NCBI RefSeq assembly: GCF_030316845.1
Contig: NZ_JASZYS010000016.1
Span: 119,181-183,180, forward strand
Direction of reading: 5' to 3'
From: Variovorax davisae
GTDB lineage: Bacteria > Pseudomonadota > Gammaproteobacteria > Burkholderiales > Burkholderiaceae_C
DNA: 64,000 nucleotides
Below the pieces are notes generated by a model. That model saw only the letters and a list, made by a program, of their open reading frames with translations. It did no database searches and was not told the DNA's origin. Both the position numbers and the translations under genes were made by a program. Positions 34,725-42,616 of this stretch are shown piece after piece; the stretch's first letter is position 1; the number at the start of each line of letters is the position of its first letter.

Positions 34725-35450
34725 ATGAAAACGCACTTGAAGTTTGCCAAGAACGACGCCCGGGCCGATACCCTGCTGGTCTTCCTGCCCGGCGCTTTTC
34801 TGAAGCCCGAGGAGTTCGAGCGCGAGGGCTTCGTCCACGCCGTCCGGGAACGCGAGTTCGCGGCCGACGCCCTGCTGGTGGACGCCGACGTCTCCTACTA
34901 CTACGACCAGACCTTCATCGAGCGGCTGCACCACGACGTGCTGCAGCCGCAGCGCGCGCTGGGCTACCGGTCGATCTGGCTGGTGGGCATCTCGATCGGC
35001 GGCTTCGGCGCATTGATCCACGAACTGGCGAAGCCCGGTGCGGTCGACGGCATCGTCGCCCTGGCGCCCTACCTGGGCCGGCGGCCGATCGGCGCCGAGA
35101 TCCACAAGGCCGGCGGCCTGCGGGCCTGGAAGGCGCCCGAGGGGCCGCCGCCAGACGAGGAAGTCGACCGCAAGCTGTGGCCCTGGCTGCAGCAGTACAC
35201 CTCGCCGCAGAAGGCCGCCCAGCTGCCGCCGCTGTACCTGGGCTACGGGCTCAGCGATCGCTTTGCCTCCAACCACCAGCTGCTGGCCGATGCGCTGCCG
35301 TCCGGCCACGTCTTCACCACCGAAGGCGGCCACGACTGGCCGCAATGGTCGCAGCTGTGGCGCAAGATGCTCGACGTGCTGCCGCTGCCGTCGATGGCGC
35401 GCAGCGAGTTCAGGCGTCCGCAGGCGACGCCAATGGCCATCGCGGCCTGA
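34725..35450 (+). CDS. alpha/beta hydrolase
   Basis: This 241-residue protein has an alpha/beta-hydrolase core, with the nucleophile elbow GISIGGFGAL (Ser near residue 92) and a late His in TTEGGHDWPQW. The oxyanion region LLVFLPGAFLKPEEFE is near the start. The substrate cannot be told. I prefer the ATG at 34725 (MKTHLKFAKND); an ATG 24 bases upstream adds residues without similarity. Its last 41 bases overlap the 3' end of the convergent tsaD gene. Confidence 0.85.
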   Translation: MKTHLKFAKNDARADTLLVFLPGAFLKPEEFEREGFVHAVREREFAADALLVDADVSYYYDQTFIERLHHDVLQPQRALGYRSIWLVGISIGGFGALIHELAKPGAVDGIVALAPYLGRRPIGAEIHKAGGLRAWKAPEGPPPDEEVDRKLWPWLQQYTSPQKAAQLPPLYLGYGLSDRFASNHQLLADALPSGHVFTTEGGHDWPQWSQLWRKMLDVLPLPSMARSEFRRPQATPMAIAA

Positions 35451-36447
35451 CGTCGAAGGCGTAGTGCGCGGTCGGCGCCTGGACGCCGGCCTGCAGCCGC
35501 ATCGCCGCCGCCATCGCGATCATCGCGCCGTTGTCGGTGCACAGGTGCAGCTCCGGATAGTGCACGCGCACGCCGCGCTGCGCGCAGGCGGCATCGAGCT
35601 GCTGGCGCAGCAGGCGGTTGGCCCCCACCCCGCCGGCGACCACGAAGCGGTCGAGCCCGGTCTGCGCGATCGCCGCCAATGACTTCTTGAGCAACACCTC
35701 GACGATCGCGGCCTGCGTGGAGGCGGCCAGGTCGGGCTTGCGGGCCTCCAGCTGGTCGCCGAGCTTCTTGGCCTGGGTCAGGACCGCGGTCTTCAGCCCG
35801 GCGAAGGAAAAGTCCAGGTTGCCGCTGTGCAGCAGCGGGCGCGGCAGCTTGAAGGCCTCGGCATCGCCCTGCTCCGCCAGCTTGGCGAGCCAGGGGCCGC
35901 CGGGATAAGGCAGGCCCATCAGCTTGGCGCTCTTGTCGAAGGCCTCGCCGGCGGCGTCGTCGATGGTTTCGCCGAGCAGCGCGTAGCGCCCGACCCCGTC
36001 GACCCGCATCAGCTGCGTGTGGCCGCCCGACACCAGCAGCGCGACGAAGGGGAATTCGGGCGGGTCGGCGCTCAGGAACGGCGACAGCAGGTGGCCTTCG
36101 AGGTGGTGCACGCCGAGCACCGGCTTGTCGAGCGCCGCGCCGAGCGCGCAGGCCACGCCGGCACCGACCAGCAGCGCACCCGCCAGTCCGGGGCCGCGGG
36201 TGTAGGCGACGACGTCGACGTCGGACAGGCGCCGGCCAGCCTCCTCGAACACCGCCTCGGTCAGCGGCAGGACCCGGCGGATGTGGTCGCGGCTCGCCAG
36301 TTCGGGCACCACGCCGCCGTAGGCCTGGTGCATGGCGATCTGGCTGTGCAGCGCGTGCGCGGCCAGGCGCGGCAGGCCGCCGTCCGCGGTCTCGACCAGC
36401 GCCACGCCGGTTTCATCGCAAGAGGATTCGATTCCCAGTACATGCAT
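35410..36447 (-). CDS. tsaD: tRNA N6-adenosine threonylcarbamoyltransferase TsaD
   Basis: The 345-residue ASKHA-fold enzyme transfers the threonylcarbamoyl group to A37 of ANN-decoding tRNAs, with TsaB and TsaE. It begins MHVLGIESSCDETGVALVE; metal ligands lie in VHHLEGHLLSPF; VSGGHTQLMRVDGVG and GEAFDKSAKLMGLPYPGGP are typical nucleotide-site elements. It is divergent from the nasR-like gene and overlaps the hydrolase gene tail to tail by 41 bases. Confidence 0.97.
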   Translation of the reverse strand: MHVLGIESSCDETGVALVETADGGLPRLAAHALHSQIAMHQAYGGVVPELASRDHIRRVLPLTEAVFEEAGRRLSDVDVVAYTRGPGLAGALLVGAGVACALGAALDKPVLGVHHLEGHLLSPFLSADPPEFPFVALLVSGGHTQLMRVDGVGRYALLGETIDDAAGEAFDKSAKLMGLPYPGGPWLAKLAEQGDAEAFKLPRPLLHSGNLDFSFAGLKTAVLTQAKKLGDQLEARKPDLAASTQAAIVEVLLKKSLAAIAQTGLDRFVVAGGVGANRLLRQQLDAACAQRGVRVHYPELHLCTDNGAMIAMAAAMRLQAGVQAPTAHYAFDVRPRWPLASPADA

Positions 36448-36533
36448 CCGTCGAGTGTAGGCGGCGCCCTGTTCCGGGGCACGGATGTTGCTGCAATCCC
36501 CTGGAACGGCCTCCGGGCCTCGAGAACACCACG

Positions 36534-37805
36534 ATGAAATCCGGATTGAGCTTCCTGGTCGGCGCGCTGCGCTGCGAAATCGACGAGCTGGAGCAGCTCG
36601 CGCGCACCAGCGCGCTGGTGGCGACGATCGGCCGGCTGGTGCATGCCCTGCAGCGCGAGCGCGGCATCTCGAACGTGCTGCTGGCGTCGCGCGGCCAGCG
36701 CTTCGCGGCCCAGCGCGACGCCCAGATCGCCGAATGCCTGCGGCTGGAGCAGGCCGTGCGCCTGGCCTTCGACCAGCTCGACGCCGCCGATGGCCGGATC
36801 GGCAACGGGGCGCGGCTGTTCAGCCGCATCGCCTGGGTGCTGCCGGGGATGGACGCCCTGCCCGGCCTGCGCCATCGCATCGGCGCGCTGGCCATCGACG
36901 CCGCGCAGTCGACCGCCGCCTTCGGCAAGCTGATCGCGGGCCTGATCGCGGTCGTGTTCGAGGCCGCCGACGGCGCGACCGACCCGGAGATCTCGCGCCT
37001 CCTGGTCGCGCTGTTCAACTTCATGCAGGGCAAGGAGTTCGCGGGCCAGGAGCGGGCCTGCGGCGCCGCGGCCTTCGCCTCGGGCCGCAACGACGGCGCG
37101 CGCCAGCAGCAATGGCTGCACCTGATCGCCTCGCAGGAGCATTGCTTCGCCCTGTTCGCCGACTTCGCTGCGCCCGCCCTGGCCGAGCTCTGGGGGGCGG
37201 TCCAGGCGGCAGCCCAACTGGCCGAACTGGAGCGGCTGCGCCGCATCGCCTGCGCGGCGCCAGCCGGCGTGGCGCTCGACAGCGAGCTGAGCCAGGCCTG
37301 GTTCGACTGCTGCACCCGCCGCATCGACGCCATGCAGGCGGTCGAGGAGCGGCTGGGGGCCGACCTGCGCCAGCTTTGCCTGCACAAGACCACGCAGGCC
37401 CGCGGCGAGCTGCAGGCCCACGAGGCGCTGCTGGCCAGCCTGCAGGGCGAGCGCGGCGCGGCGGCGGATTTCTTTCTGGACGCGCCGGCGACGCCGGATG
37501 CCGCGCCGGCCAGCGGCGCGCCCTACGGCCGGCAGCTCGAGCGTTCGATCCTCGACATGGTGCAGGAGCAGTCGCGCCGGCTGCAGGCGATGGGCGACGA
37601 ACTCGACACCGTGCGCGCCGCCCTCAACGAGCGCAAGCTGGTCGAGCGCGCCAAGGGACTGCTGATGGCGCATCGCCGCATCCGCGAGGAGGAGGCCCAC
37701 AAAATGCTGCGCCAGACCGCGATGAACCAGGGCCGGCGCCTGGTCGAGGTCGCCGAATCGGTGCTCGCGATGGCCGAGTACCTGCCCGCCGACAAGGCGT
37801 CCTGA
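36534..37805 (+). CDS. nasR: NasR-like nitrate-responsive antiterminator (NIT domain plus ANTAR domain)
   Basis: The 423-residue cytoplasmic protein has an all-helical NIT domain (about 30-280) with the conserved patch LVHALQRERGISNVLLAS; Arg residues here bind nitrate or nitrite in Klebsiella NasR. A linker follows, then a C-terminal ANTAR RNA-binding domain (about 358-414: RAALNERKLVERAKGLLMAHRRIREEEAHKML). By family knowledge, nitrate binding lets ANTAR bind paired hexaloop hairpins and stop terminator formation. The nrtABC leader immediately downstream has such hairpins, so this is its probable cognate regulator. It may also act on the second leader at 42.47 kb. Confidence 0.9.
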   Translation: MKSGLSFLVGALRCEIDELEQLARTSALVATIGRLVHALQRERGISNVLLASRGQRFAAQRDAQIAECLRLEQAVRLAFDQLDAADGRIGNGARLFSRIAWVLPGMDALPGLRHRIGALAIDAAQSTAAFGKLIAGLIAVVFEAADGATDPEISRLLVALFNFMQGKEFAGQERACGAAAFASGRNDGARQQQWLHLIASQEHCFALFADFAAPALAELWGAVQAAAQLAELERLRRIACAAPAGVALDSELSQAWFDCCTRRIDAMQAVEERLGADLRQLCLHKTTQARGELQAHEALLASLQGERGAAADFFLDAPATPDAAPASGAPYGRQLERSILDMVQEQSRRLQAMGDELDTVRAALNERKLVERAKGLLMAHRRIREEEAHKMLRQTAMNQGRRLVEVAESVLAMAEYLPADKAS

Positions 37806-37931
37806 GTGCATCGCCGGCCCGCAATGGTGCACTGCACAAGCGCGGCCTGGCCCCGGGTGTTCCTGCCGAATCCACGTCTTGGCAAGCGTTGACGGGGACT
37901 CGACGCTCCTCTTTTCATAGCGATCGAGCCT

Positions 37932-37947
37932 TGGCACGCCGCTTGCT
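37932..37947 (+). promoter_or_regulatory. sigma-54 (-24/-12) promoter of nrtABC
   Basis: TGGCACG, then four bases, then TTGCT match the sigma-54 consensus, with GG (37933-37934) and GC (37945-37946) separated by exactly 10 bases. The predicted +1 is about 37958. A GGTGCACTGCAC stretch at 37827-37838 could contain enhancer half-sites for NtrC, but that is speculative. The promoter implies control by nitrogen limitation. Confidence 0.85.
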
Positions 37948-37961
37948 GTCTCCCAGCCCAT

Positions 37962-38032
37962 AGACCGACGAAGGTCTTCAGGCAGGCGGCATCCAACGGC
38001 GGGTGCGGCCACCGAACCGGACAAAGGCGTCC
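37962..38032 (+). promoter_or_regulatory. ANTAR-type leader RNA with three hexaloop hairpins
   Basis: Three consecutive stem-loops each have a 6-base loop. H1 (37962-37977): stem AGACC/GGTCT, loop GACGAA. H2 (37989-38006): stem GCATCC/GGGTGC, loop AACGGC. H3 (38019-38032): stem GGAC/GTCC, loop AAAGGC. ANTAR targets are two hairpins with hexaloops having A at position 1 and G at position 4: H2 and H3 match fully, H1 has G at both. H1 begins about 4 bases after the predicted +1. Linkers are 11 and 12 bases. Confidence 0.75.
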
Positions 38033-38045
38033 TTATCCCGCAGGG

Positions 38046-38094
38046 GCTCGTTTTCGAGCGGCCCGGGCGTGGTGAGGGCGCCTTTTTTGTTTTT
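38046..38094 (+). terminator. leader terminator before nrtA, the likely antitermination target
   Basis: A GCTCG-TTTT-CGAGC hairpin (38046-38059) is followed by GGCG (38066-38069) pairing with CGCC (38079-38082) and T6, with more T residues to 38094. The stem next to the T run is short but GC-only. It lies between the hexaloop hairpins and the nrtA start, as in other ANTAR-controlled leaders. Confidence 0.6.
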
Positions 38095-38127
38095 GCGAAC
38101 CGTTTTTCACTTCCCGGAGTACGACCC

Positions 38128-39372
38128 ATGACCGATGCGCTGAAACCCACACTGAGTCGCCGCCGAGTGCTGCAGGCCGCCGCCGCGGGCGTGGTCGGGC
38201 TCGACCCCGCGCTGCGCGCCGCCGTCTGGGCCCAGGGCTCGGACAAGCCCGAGAAGGAAGAAGTCAAGATCGGCTTCATCCCGCTGACCGACTGCGCCAG
38301 CGTCGTGATGGCCTCGGTGCTCGGCATCGACAGGAAGTACGGCGTCAAGATCGTGCCGAGCAAGGAGGCCAGCTGGGCCGGCGTGCGCGACAAGCTGGTG
38401 AACGGCGAGCTGGACTTCGCCCACGTGCTGTACGGCCTGGTCTACGGCGTCCACCTGGGCATCGGCGGCCCGAAGAAGGACATGGCGGTGCTCATGACCC
38501 TCAACAACAACGGCCAGGCGATCACGCTGTCGAAGAAGCTGGCCGACAAGGGTGCGGTCGACGGCGCCTCGCTGGCCAAGGTGATGGGCAAGGAGAAGGC
38601 GGAATACACCTTCGCCCAGACCTTCCCCACCGGCACCCACGCGATGTGGCTGTACTACTGGATGGCGGCCAACGGCATCAACCCGCTGAAGGACGCCAAG
38701 GTCATCACCGTGCCGCCGCCGCAGATGGTGGCCAACATGCGGGTGGGCAACATGGACGGCTACTGCGTCGGCGAGCCCTGGGGCCAGCGCGCGATCATGG
38801 ACGGCATCGGCATCACCGCGATCACCACCCAGGACATCTGGAAGGACCACCCCGAGAAGGTGCTCGGCACCACCGGCGACTTCGTGAAGAAGTATCCGAA
38901 CACCGCCCGCGCCGTGACCGCCGCGATCCTCGAGGCCGGCAAGTGGATCGACACCGGCCTGCAGAACAAGAACAAGATGGCCGAGACCATCGCCGACAAG
39001 AGCTACGTCAACACCAGCGTGGACGCGATCAACCAGCGCATCCTGGGCCGCTACACCAACGGCCTCGGCAAGAACTGGGACGACCCGAACCACATGAAGT
39101 TCTACGCCGACGGCGCGGTCAGCTTCCCGTACCTGTCGGACGGCATGTGGTTCCTCACGCAGCACAAGCGCTGGGGCCTGCTCAAGGAACACCCGGACTA
39201 CCTGCAGGTGGCGACGCAGATCAACCAGATCGACATCTACAAGCAGGCCGCCGCCGCCACCAAGACCCCGGTGCCGAAGGACACGATGCGCAGCAGCAAG
39301 CTGTTCGACGGCGTCGTCTGGGACGGCAAGAACCCGAAGCAGTACGCCGAGTCGTTCAAGGTCAACGCCTGA
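38128..39372 (+). CDS. nrtA: nitrate ABC transporter substrate-binding protein (NrtA/CmpA family)
   Basis: The 414-residue protein has a twin-arginine signal (SRRRVLQAAAAGVVG) and a mature part typical of NrtA: KIGFIPLTDCASVVMA, then KEASWAGVRDKLVNGELDFAHVLYG and GNMDGYCVGEPWGQRA. It would bind nitrate, perhaps nitrite, in the periplasm after Tat export. It follows the sigma-54 promoter and ANTAR leader by about 35 bases, with GGAG before the ATG. It is 10 bp upstream of nrtB. Confidence 0.93.
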   Translation: MTDALKPTLSRRRVLQAAAAGVVGLDPALRAAVWAQGSDKPEKEEVKIGFIPLTDCASVVMASVLGIDRKYGVKIVPSKEASWAGVRDKLVNGELDFAHVLYGLVYGVHLGIGGPKKDMAVLMTLNNNGQAITLSKKLADKGAVDGASLAKVMGKEKAEYTFAQTFPTGTHAMWLYYWMAANGINPLKDAKVITVPPPQMVANMRVGNMDGYCVGEPWGQRAIMDGIGITAITTQDIWKDHPEKVLGTTGDFVKKYPNTARAVTAAILEAGKWIDTGLQNKNKMAETIADKSYVNTSVDAINQRILGRYTNGLGKNWDDPNHMKFYADGAVSFPYLSDGMWFLTQHKRWGLLKEHPDYLQVATQINQIDIYKQAAAATKTPVPKDTMRSSKLFDGVVWDGKNPKQYAESFKVNA

Positions 39373-39382
39373 GGAGCCCGCC

Positions 39383-40294
39383 ATGGTCAGTGCCGTCTTT
39401 CATTCCCCCCTCGAGGCCAAGCCGGTGCTGCCGGCCGCCAAGGTCCAAGCCCAGGCCGCAAGGCCGGTGGCCACGCCGGCCGCGGTCGAGCCCACGCCGC
39501 GCATGCCGCGCGACTTCCGCGCCTTGTGGCTGCGTGTGCTGCCGCCGGTGCTCGGCTTCGCCCTGCTGGTGCTGGTCTGGGAACTGGTGGCGCTCAAGAG
39601 CACCACCGGCTTCCCCTCGCCGCTCCAGACCTGGCAGCAGGCGCTCACGGTGTTCAGCGATCCGTTCTACAGCAAGGGCCCGAACGACCAGGGCGTGGGC
39701 TGGAACGTGCTCTCGTCGCTGCAGCGGGTGGCGCTGGGCTTCGGCCTGGCGGCCGCGGTCGGCATCCCGGCGGGCTTCGCGATCGGGCGCTTCGAGTTCC
39801 TGTCGCGCATGTTCAATCCGCTGATCAGCCTCTTGCGGCCGGTGTCGCCGCTGGCCTGGCTGCCGATCGGCCTGCTGGTGTTCAAGGGCGCCAACCCGGC
39901 CGCGATCTGGACCATCTTCATCTGCTCGATCTGGCCGATGATCATCAACACCGCGGTCGGCGTGCAGCGCGTGCCGAGCGACTACATGAACGTCGCCCGG
40001 GTGCTGAACCTCAGCGAATGGAAGATCTTCACCAAGATCCTGTTCCCCGCCGTGCTGCCCTACATGCTGACCGGCGTGCGGCTGGCGGTCGGCACCGCCT
40101 GGCTGGTGATCGTCGCGGCCGAGATGCTGACCGGCGGCGTCGGCATCGGCTTCTGGGTCTGGGACGAGTGGAACAACCTCAACGTCGCCAACATCATCAT
40201 CGCGATCTTCGTCATCGGCATCGTCGGCCTGGTGCTCGAGTTCGCGCTCGTCAAGGTCGCCACCGCGTTCACGTTCGAAGAGGTGAAGTCATGA
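39383..40294 (+). CDS. nrtB: nitrate ABC transporter permease
   Basis: The 303-residue inner-membrane permease has a long Ala/Pro-rich cytoplasmic N-terminus and about six helices of the BPD_transp_1 type. The EAA-like coupling loop sits at DYMNVARVLNLSEWKIFTKILFPAVLPYMLTGVRLA. The TAWLVIVAAEMLTGGVGIGFWVWDEWN segment is characteristic of NrtB/SsuC permeases. Its stop overlaps the ATG of the ATPase gene (ATGA), so they are coupled. Confidence 0.94.
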   Translation: MVSAVFHSPLEAKPVLPAAKVQAQAARPVATPAAVEPTPRMPRDFRALWLRVLPPVLGFALLVLVWELVALKSTTGFPSPLQTWQQALTVFSDPFYSKGPNDQGVGWNVLSSLQRVALGFGLAAAVGIPAGFAIGRFEFLSRMFNPLISLLRPVSPLAWLPIGLLVFKGANPAAIWTIFICSIWPMIINTAVGVQRVPSDYMNVARVLNLSEWKIFTKILFPAVLPYMLTGVRLAVGTAWLVIVAAEMLTGGVGIGFWVWDEWNNLNVANIIIAIFVIGIVGLVLEFALVKVATAFTFEEVKS

Positions 40295-41100
40295 ATGACG
40301 ACAGCAAGTACATCGCGATCGAAGGCGTCGAACAGCGCTTCAAGACCGCCAAGGGCAGCTTCCTGGCGCTGCGCGACGTCAACCTGAACGTGGCCAAGGG
40401 CGAGTTCATCACGCTGATCGGCCACTCGGGCTGCGGCAAGTCGACACTGCTGAACCTGATCGCCGGCCTGACCACGCCGACCCAGGGCGTGCTGCTGTGC
40501 GCCAACCGCGAGATCAAGGGCCCCGGGCCGGAGCGCGCGGTGGTGTTCCAGAACCACTCGCTGCTGCCCTGGCTGACCTGCCACGAGAACGTCTACCTGG
40601 CGGTCGAGCGGGTGTTCGCGGCGAGCGAGAACAAGGCGCAGCTCAAGGCCCGCACCGAGGCGGCGCTGGCGCTGGTCGGCCTCACGCCGGCGGCGCAGAA
40701 GCGGCCCGGCGAGATCTCGGGCGGCATGAAGCAGCGCGTGGGCATCGCGCGGGCGCTGTCGATGGAGCCCAAGGTGCTGCTGATGGACGAGCCCTTCGGC
40801 GCCCTCGATGCGCTGACCCGCGCCAAGCTGCAGGACGAGCTGCTGGCGATCGTGCAGAAGACCCGCAGCACGGTGGTCATGGTGACGCACGACGTCGACG
40901 AGGCGGTGCTGCTGTCGGACCGCATCGTGATGCTGACCAACGGCCCGGCCGCCACCATCGGCGAGGTGCTGGCGGTCGACATCCCGCGGCCGCGCAACCG
41001 CGTGGCGCTGGCCGAGGACCCGGTCTACGTGCATGCGCGCAAGGCCGTGATCGATTTCCTCTACACGCGCCAAGCGCACGTCGAAAAAGTCGCCGCCTGA
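40291..41100 (+). CDS. nrtC: nitrate ABC transporter ATP-binding protein (NrtD-type, no sensor domain)
   Basis: This 269-residue ATPase has Walker A GHSGCGKST, Q-loop VVFQNHSLLPWLTC, signature ISGGMKQRVGIARAL, Walker B VLLMDEPFGALDA and H-loop VTHDVDEAV. It lacks the NrtA-like C-terminal regulatory domain of cyanobacterial NrtC, so it is of the single-domain NrtD type. It is the last gene of nrtABC. A longer in-frame reading from 39526 is a shadow of nrtB. It converges with the ANTAR gene across 32 bp. Confidence 0.94.
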   Translation: MNDDSKYIAIEGVEQRFKTAKGSFLALRDVNLNVAKGEFITLIGHSGCGKSTLLNLIAGLTTPTQGVLLCANREIKGPGPERAVVFQNHSLLPWLTCHENVYLAVERVFAASENKAQLKARTEAALALVGLTPAAQKRPGEISGGMKQRVGIARALSMEPKVLLMDEPFGALDALTRAKLQDELLAIVQKTRSTVVMVTHDVDEAVLLSDRIVMLTNGPAATIGEVLAVDIPRPRNRVALAEDPVYVHARKAVIDFLYTRQAHVEKVAA

Positions 41101-41132
41101 GCGCCGGCCCACGCACTTTCGCGCACCGGGCG

Positions 41133-42413
41133 TCAGGACATGATCACCTGCAGGCTGTGCTCGTACGCGGCGGTCAGCTGCTCGAAGGTGTCGACCAGCG
41201 CGTCGCTGGCGCGCACCAGCGACGCCCGGCCCTCGGCGCTGTCGAGGGCGCGCACGCCGCGCATGAGGTGCAGCCATTCGTCGCGCGCGACCGCCAGCGC
41301 CGCCCGGATCTCGGGCGAGCTCAGCGGCGCGGCTTCGAGCTCCCGCAATGCGGCCTCGAATTCGTCCATGGTCGCGGCCATCCGCTCCTGCGATGGCGCC
41401 GCCAGCAGCGCCTCCTTGGCCAGCCGCTGCGCGCGCATGCGCTGCCGGCCACAGAGGTTGACGATCCGCAGTGCCCGCCGTGCGCCGGAGGCCTCGAGCG
41501 CTTCGGTCAGGGCTTCGGCGGCCAGCAGCAGGGCTTCGGCCCGGGCATCGACGGCCGCGAGTGCCGGCGCCGCCCCCCGCGCCGCGAGGGCCGTCTCCAG
41601 TTCCTGCCAGGCGCTGCGCACGCGGTCCAGCGCCGCGCTGGCGGGGACGCCGAGCGCCAGGGTGGCGAGATGATCCAGGTTGTGCTTCACCCGCTCGGTG
41701 GACTGGGTGCGCAGCACCCGGGCCCGCCGCACGTCGATGCCGGCCAGGGCCTGCGCCGCGACCCGAACCAGCCGCTGCGACAGCATGCGCAGCTGGCCGG
41801 CGCGGTTGATCGCATCGGCCCACTGCGCGGCCTCGAGCACCGAGCGCGAGACTTCGCCCAGCCGCAGGTTGGCATGCATCGCGGCGCCCCGCAGCAGGCC
41901 GAAGGCCTCGTCCTCGCCGATGCCGCGGGCCGACATCAGCAGGCCCTTGGCGCGGTCCACCCACTTGCGCTCATCGAGACGGGTGCGAAGCGCATCCAGT
42001 TCGGTGCGCAGCGCGGCCTCGCGCTGCCAGCGGGCGTCGGCACGCGCCTGCAGCGCTGCCAGGGCCGGCGCGTCGATGCGGTCGACCGGCGTCCAGGCGT
42101 GCACGCCGAGCGCCACCAGCTGCGCGTGGGCGGCGTCGTCGAGCGGCGCGCTGACGAGCCCGAGGGCGCAGGGCGGCAGGCCCGCCCAAGTCCGCAGCGC
42201 TTCGAGCACCGGTTCAGGCACCGGGCCCGGCAGCCAGACCAGGACCTGTCGTGGTGCCGACGCCTCGACCTGGCGCACCAGATCGCCGCAGTCGACCGCG
42301 ACGAAACCGTGGGCCAGCGCCTGTTCGAAGGCGGCGGGCCGCGCATCGGCCACGCTTTCGGGAGGAGGAACAACGAGGAATCGGGTCACGGTCGCAATCG
42401 GAAACAGGTGCAC
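41133..42413 (-). CDS. ANTAR antiterminator with N-terminal pseudo-receiver and two C-terminal NarX/PilJ-type sensor repeats
   Basis: The 426-residue protein has an unusual order. Residues about 10-115 look like a degenerate receiver: where the phosphorylated Asp is expected the strand reads QVLVWLPGP. ANTAR spans about 138-195 (RTRLDERKWVDRAKGLLMSAR). Then come two helical repeats, each starting with a NarX P-box-like patch: AINRAGQLRMLSQRL (201-215) and NLCGRQRMRAQRL (319-331). The P-box binds nitrate in NarX/NarQ. I infer a cytoplasmic one-component nitrate-sensing RNA-binding regulator. GTG start; a second GTG lies 8 codons in. It is divergent from the MFS transporter and its leader. Confidence 0.82.
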   Translation of the reverse strand: MHLFPIATVTRFLVVPPPESVADARPAAFEQALAHGFVAVDCGDLVRQVEASAPRQVLVWLPGPVPEPVLEALRTWAGLPPCALGLVSAPLDDAAHAQLVALGVHAWTPVDRIDAPALAALQARADARWQREAALRTELDALRTRLDERKWVDRAKGLLMSARGIGEDEAFGLLRGAAMHANLRLGEVSRSVLEAAQWADAINRAGQLRMLSQRLVRVAAQALAGIDVRRARVLRTQSTERVKHNLDHLATLALGVPASAALDRVRSAWQELETALAARGAAPALAAVDARAEALLLAAEALTEALEASGARRALRIVNLCGRQRMRAQRLAKEALLAAPSQERMAATMDEFEAALRELEAAPLSSPEIRAALAVARDEWLHLMRGVRALDSAEGRASLVRASDALVDTFEQLTAAYEHSLQVIMS

Positions 42414-42441
42414 AGCATAGGCCAGCGGAAGCTCAAGTTAC

Positions 42442-42457
42442 TGGCACGTCTTTTGCG
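42442..42457 (+). promoter_or_regulatory. sigma-54 (-24/-12) promoter of the MFS nitrate transporter
   Basis: TGGCACG, four bases, TTGCG, with GG (42443-42444) and GC (42455-42456) separated by 10 bases. The predicted +1 is about 42468. It is nearly the same as the nrtA promoter (shared TGGCACG), pointing to joint nitrogen control. Confidence 0.85.
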
Positions 42458-42468
42458 TCATTCAGGGT

Positions 42469-42595
42469 GCGGTGTAACGAAGCACCGCTTTGGTGAAGCG
42501 GCAGGTTCCTGCCCGCCGTCCGGCCGTGACAAGGCCGGACACACCCACACCTCCCCCACCCCGCCCGACGACACGGCCCGCTCCCGGCCGGGCCG
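42469..42595 (+). promoter_or_regulatory. ANTAR-type leader RNA with hexaloop hairpin and terminator-like stem before nasA
   Basis: The first hairpin (42469-42488) has stem GCGGTGT/GCACCGC with a T-G closing pair and hexaloop AACGAA (A1 and G4 as in ANTAR targets). A GGCAG/CTGCC stem (42500-42513) and an 8-bp GTCCGGCC/GGCCGGAC stem with a 7-base loop (42518-42540) follow. A CGGCCCG/CGGGCCG stem (42574-42595) stands shortly before the start, with only three Ts after it. So only one canonical hexaloop is clear, and the terminator is imperfect. Confidence 0.6.
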
Positions 42596-42616
42596 CGGCA
42601 TTTCCCATGGACTGCC

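Noticed and set aside
37876..37893. TTGGCA near AAGCGTTGAC as another promoter for nrtA
   Set aside because: The sigma-54 spacing is wrong, and the match at 37932-37947 is far better.
36261..38393. 710-codon open frame on the minus strand opposite the nasR-like gene and leader
   Set aside because: It runs through the sigma-54 promoter and hairpins and ends inside tsaD in another frame; no motifs.
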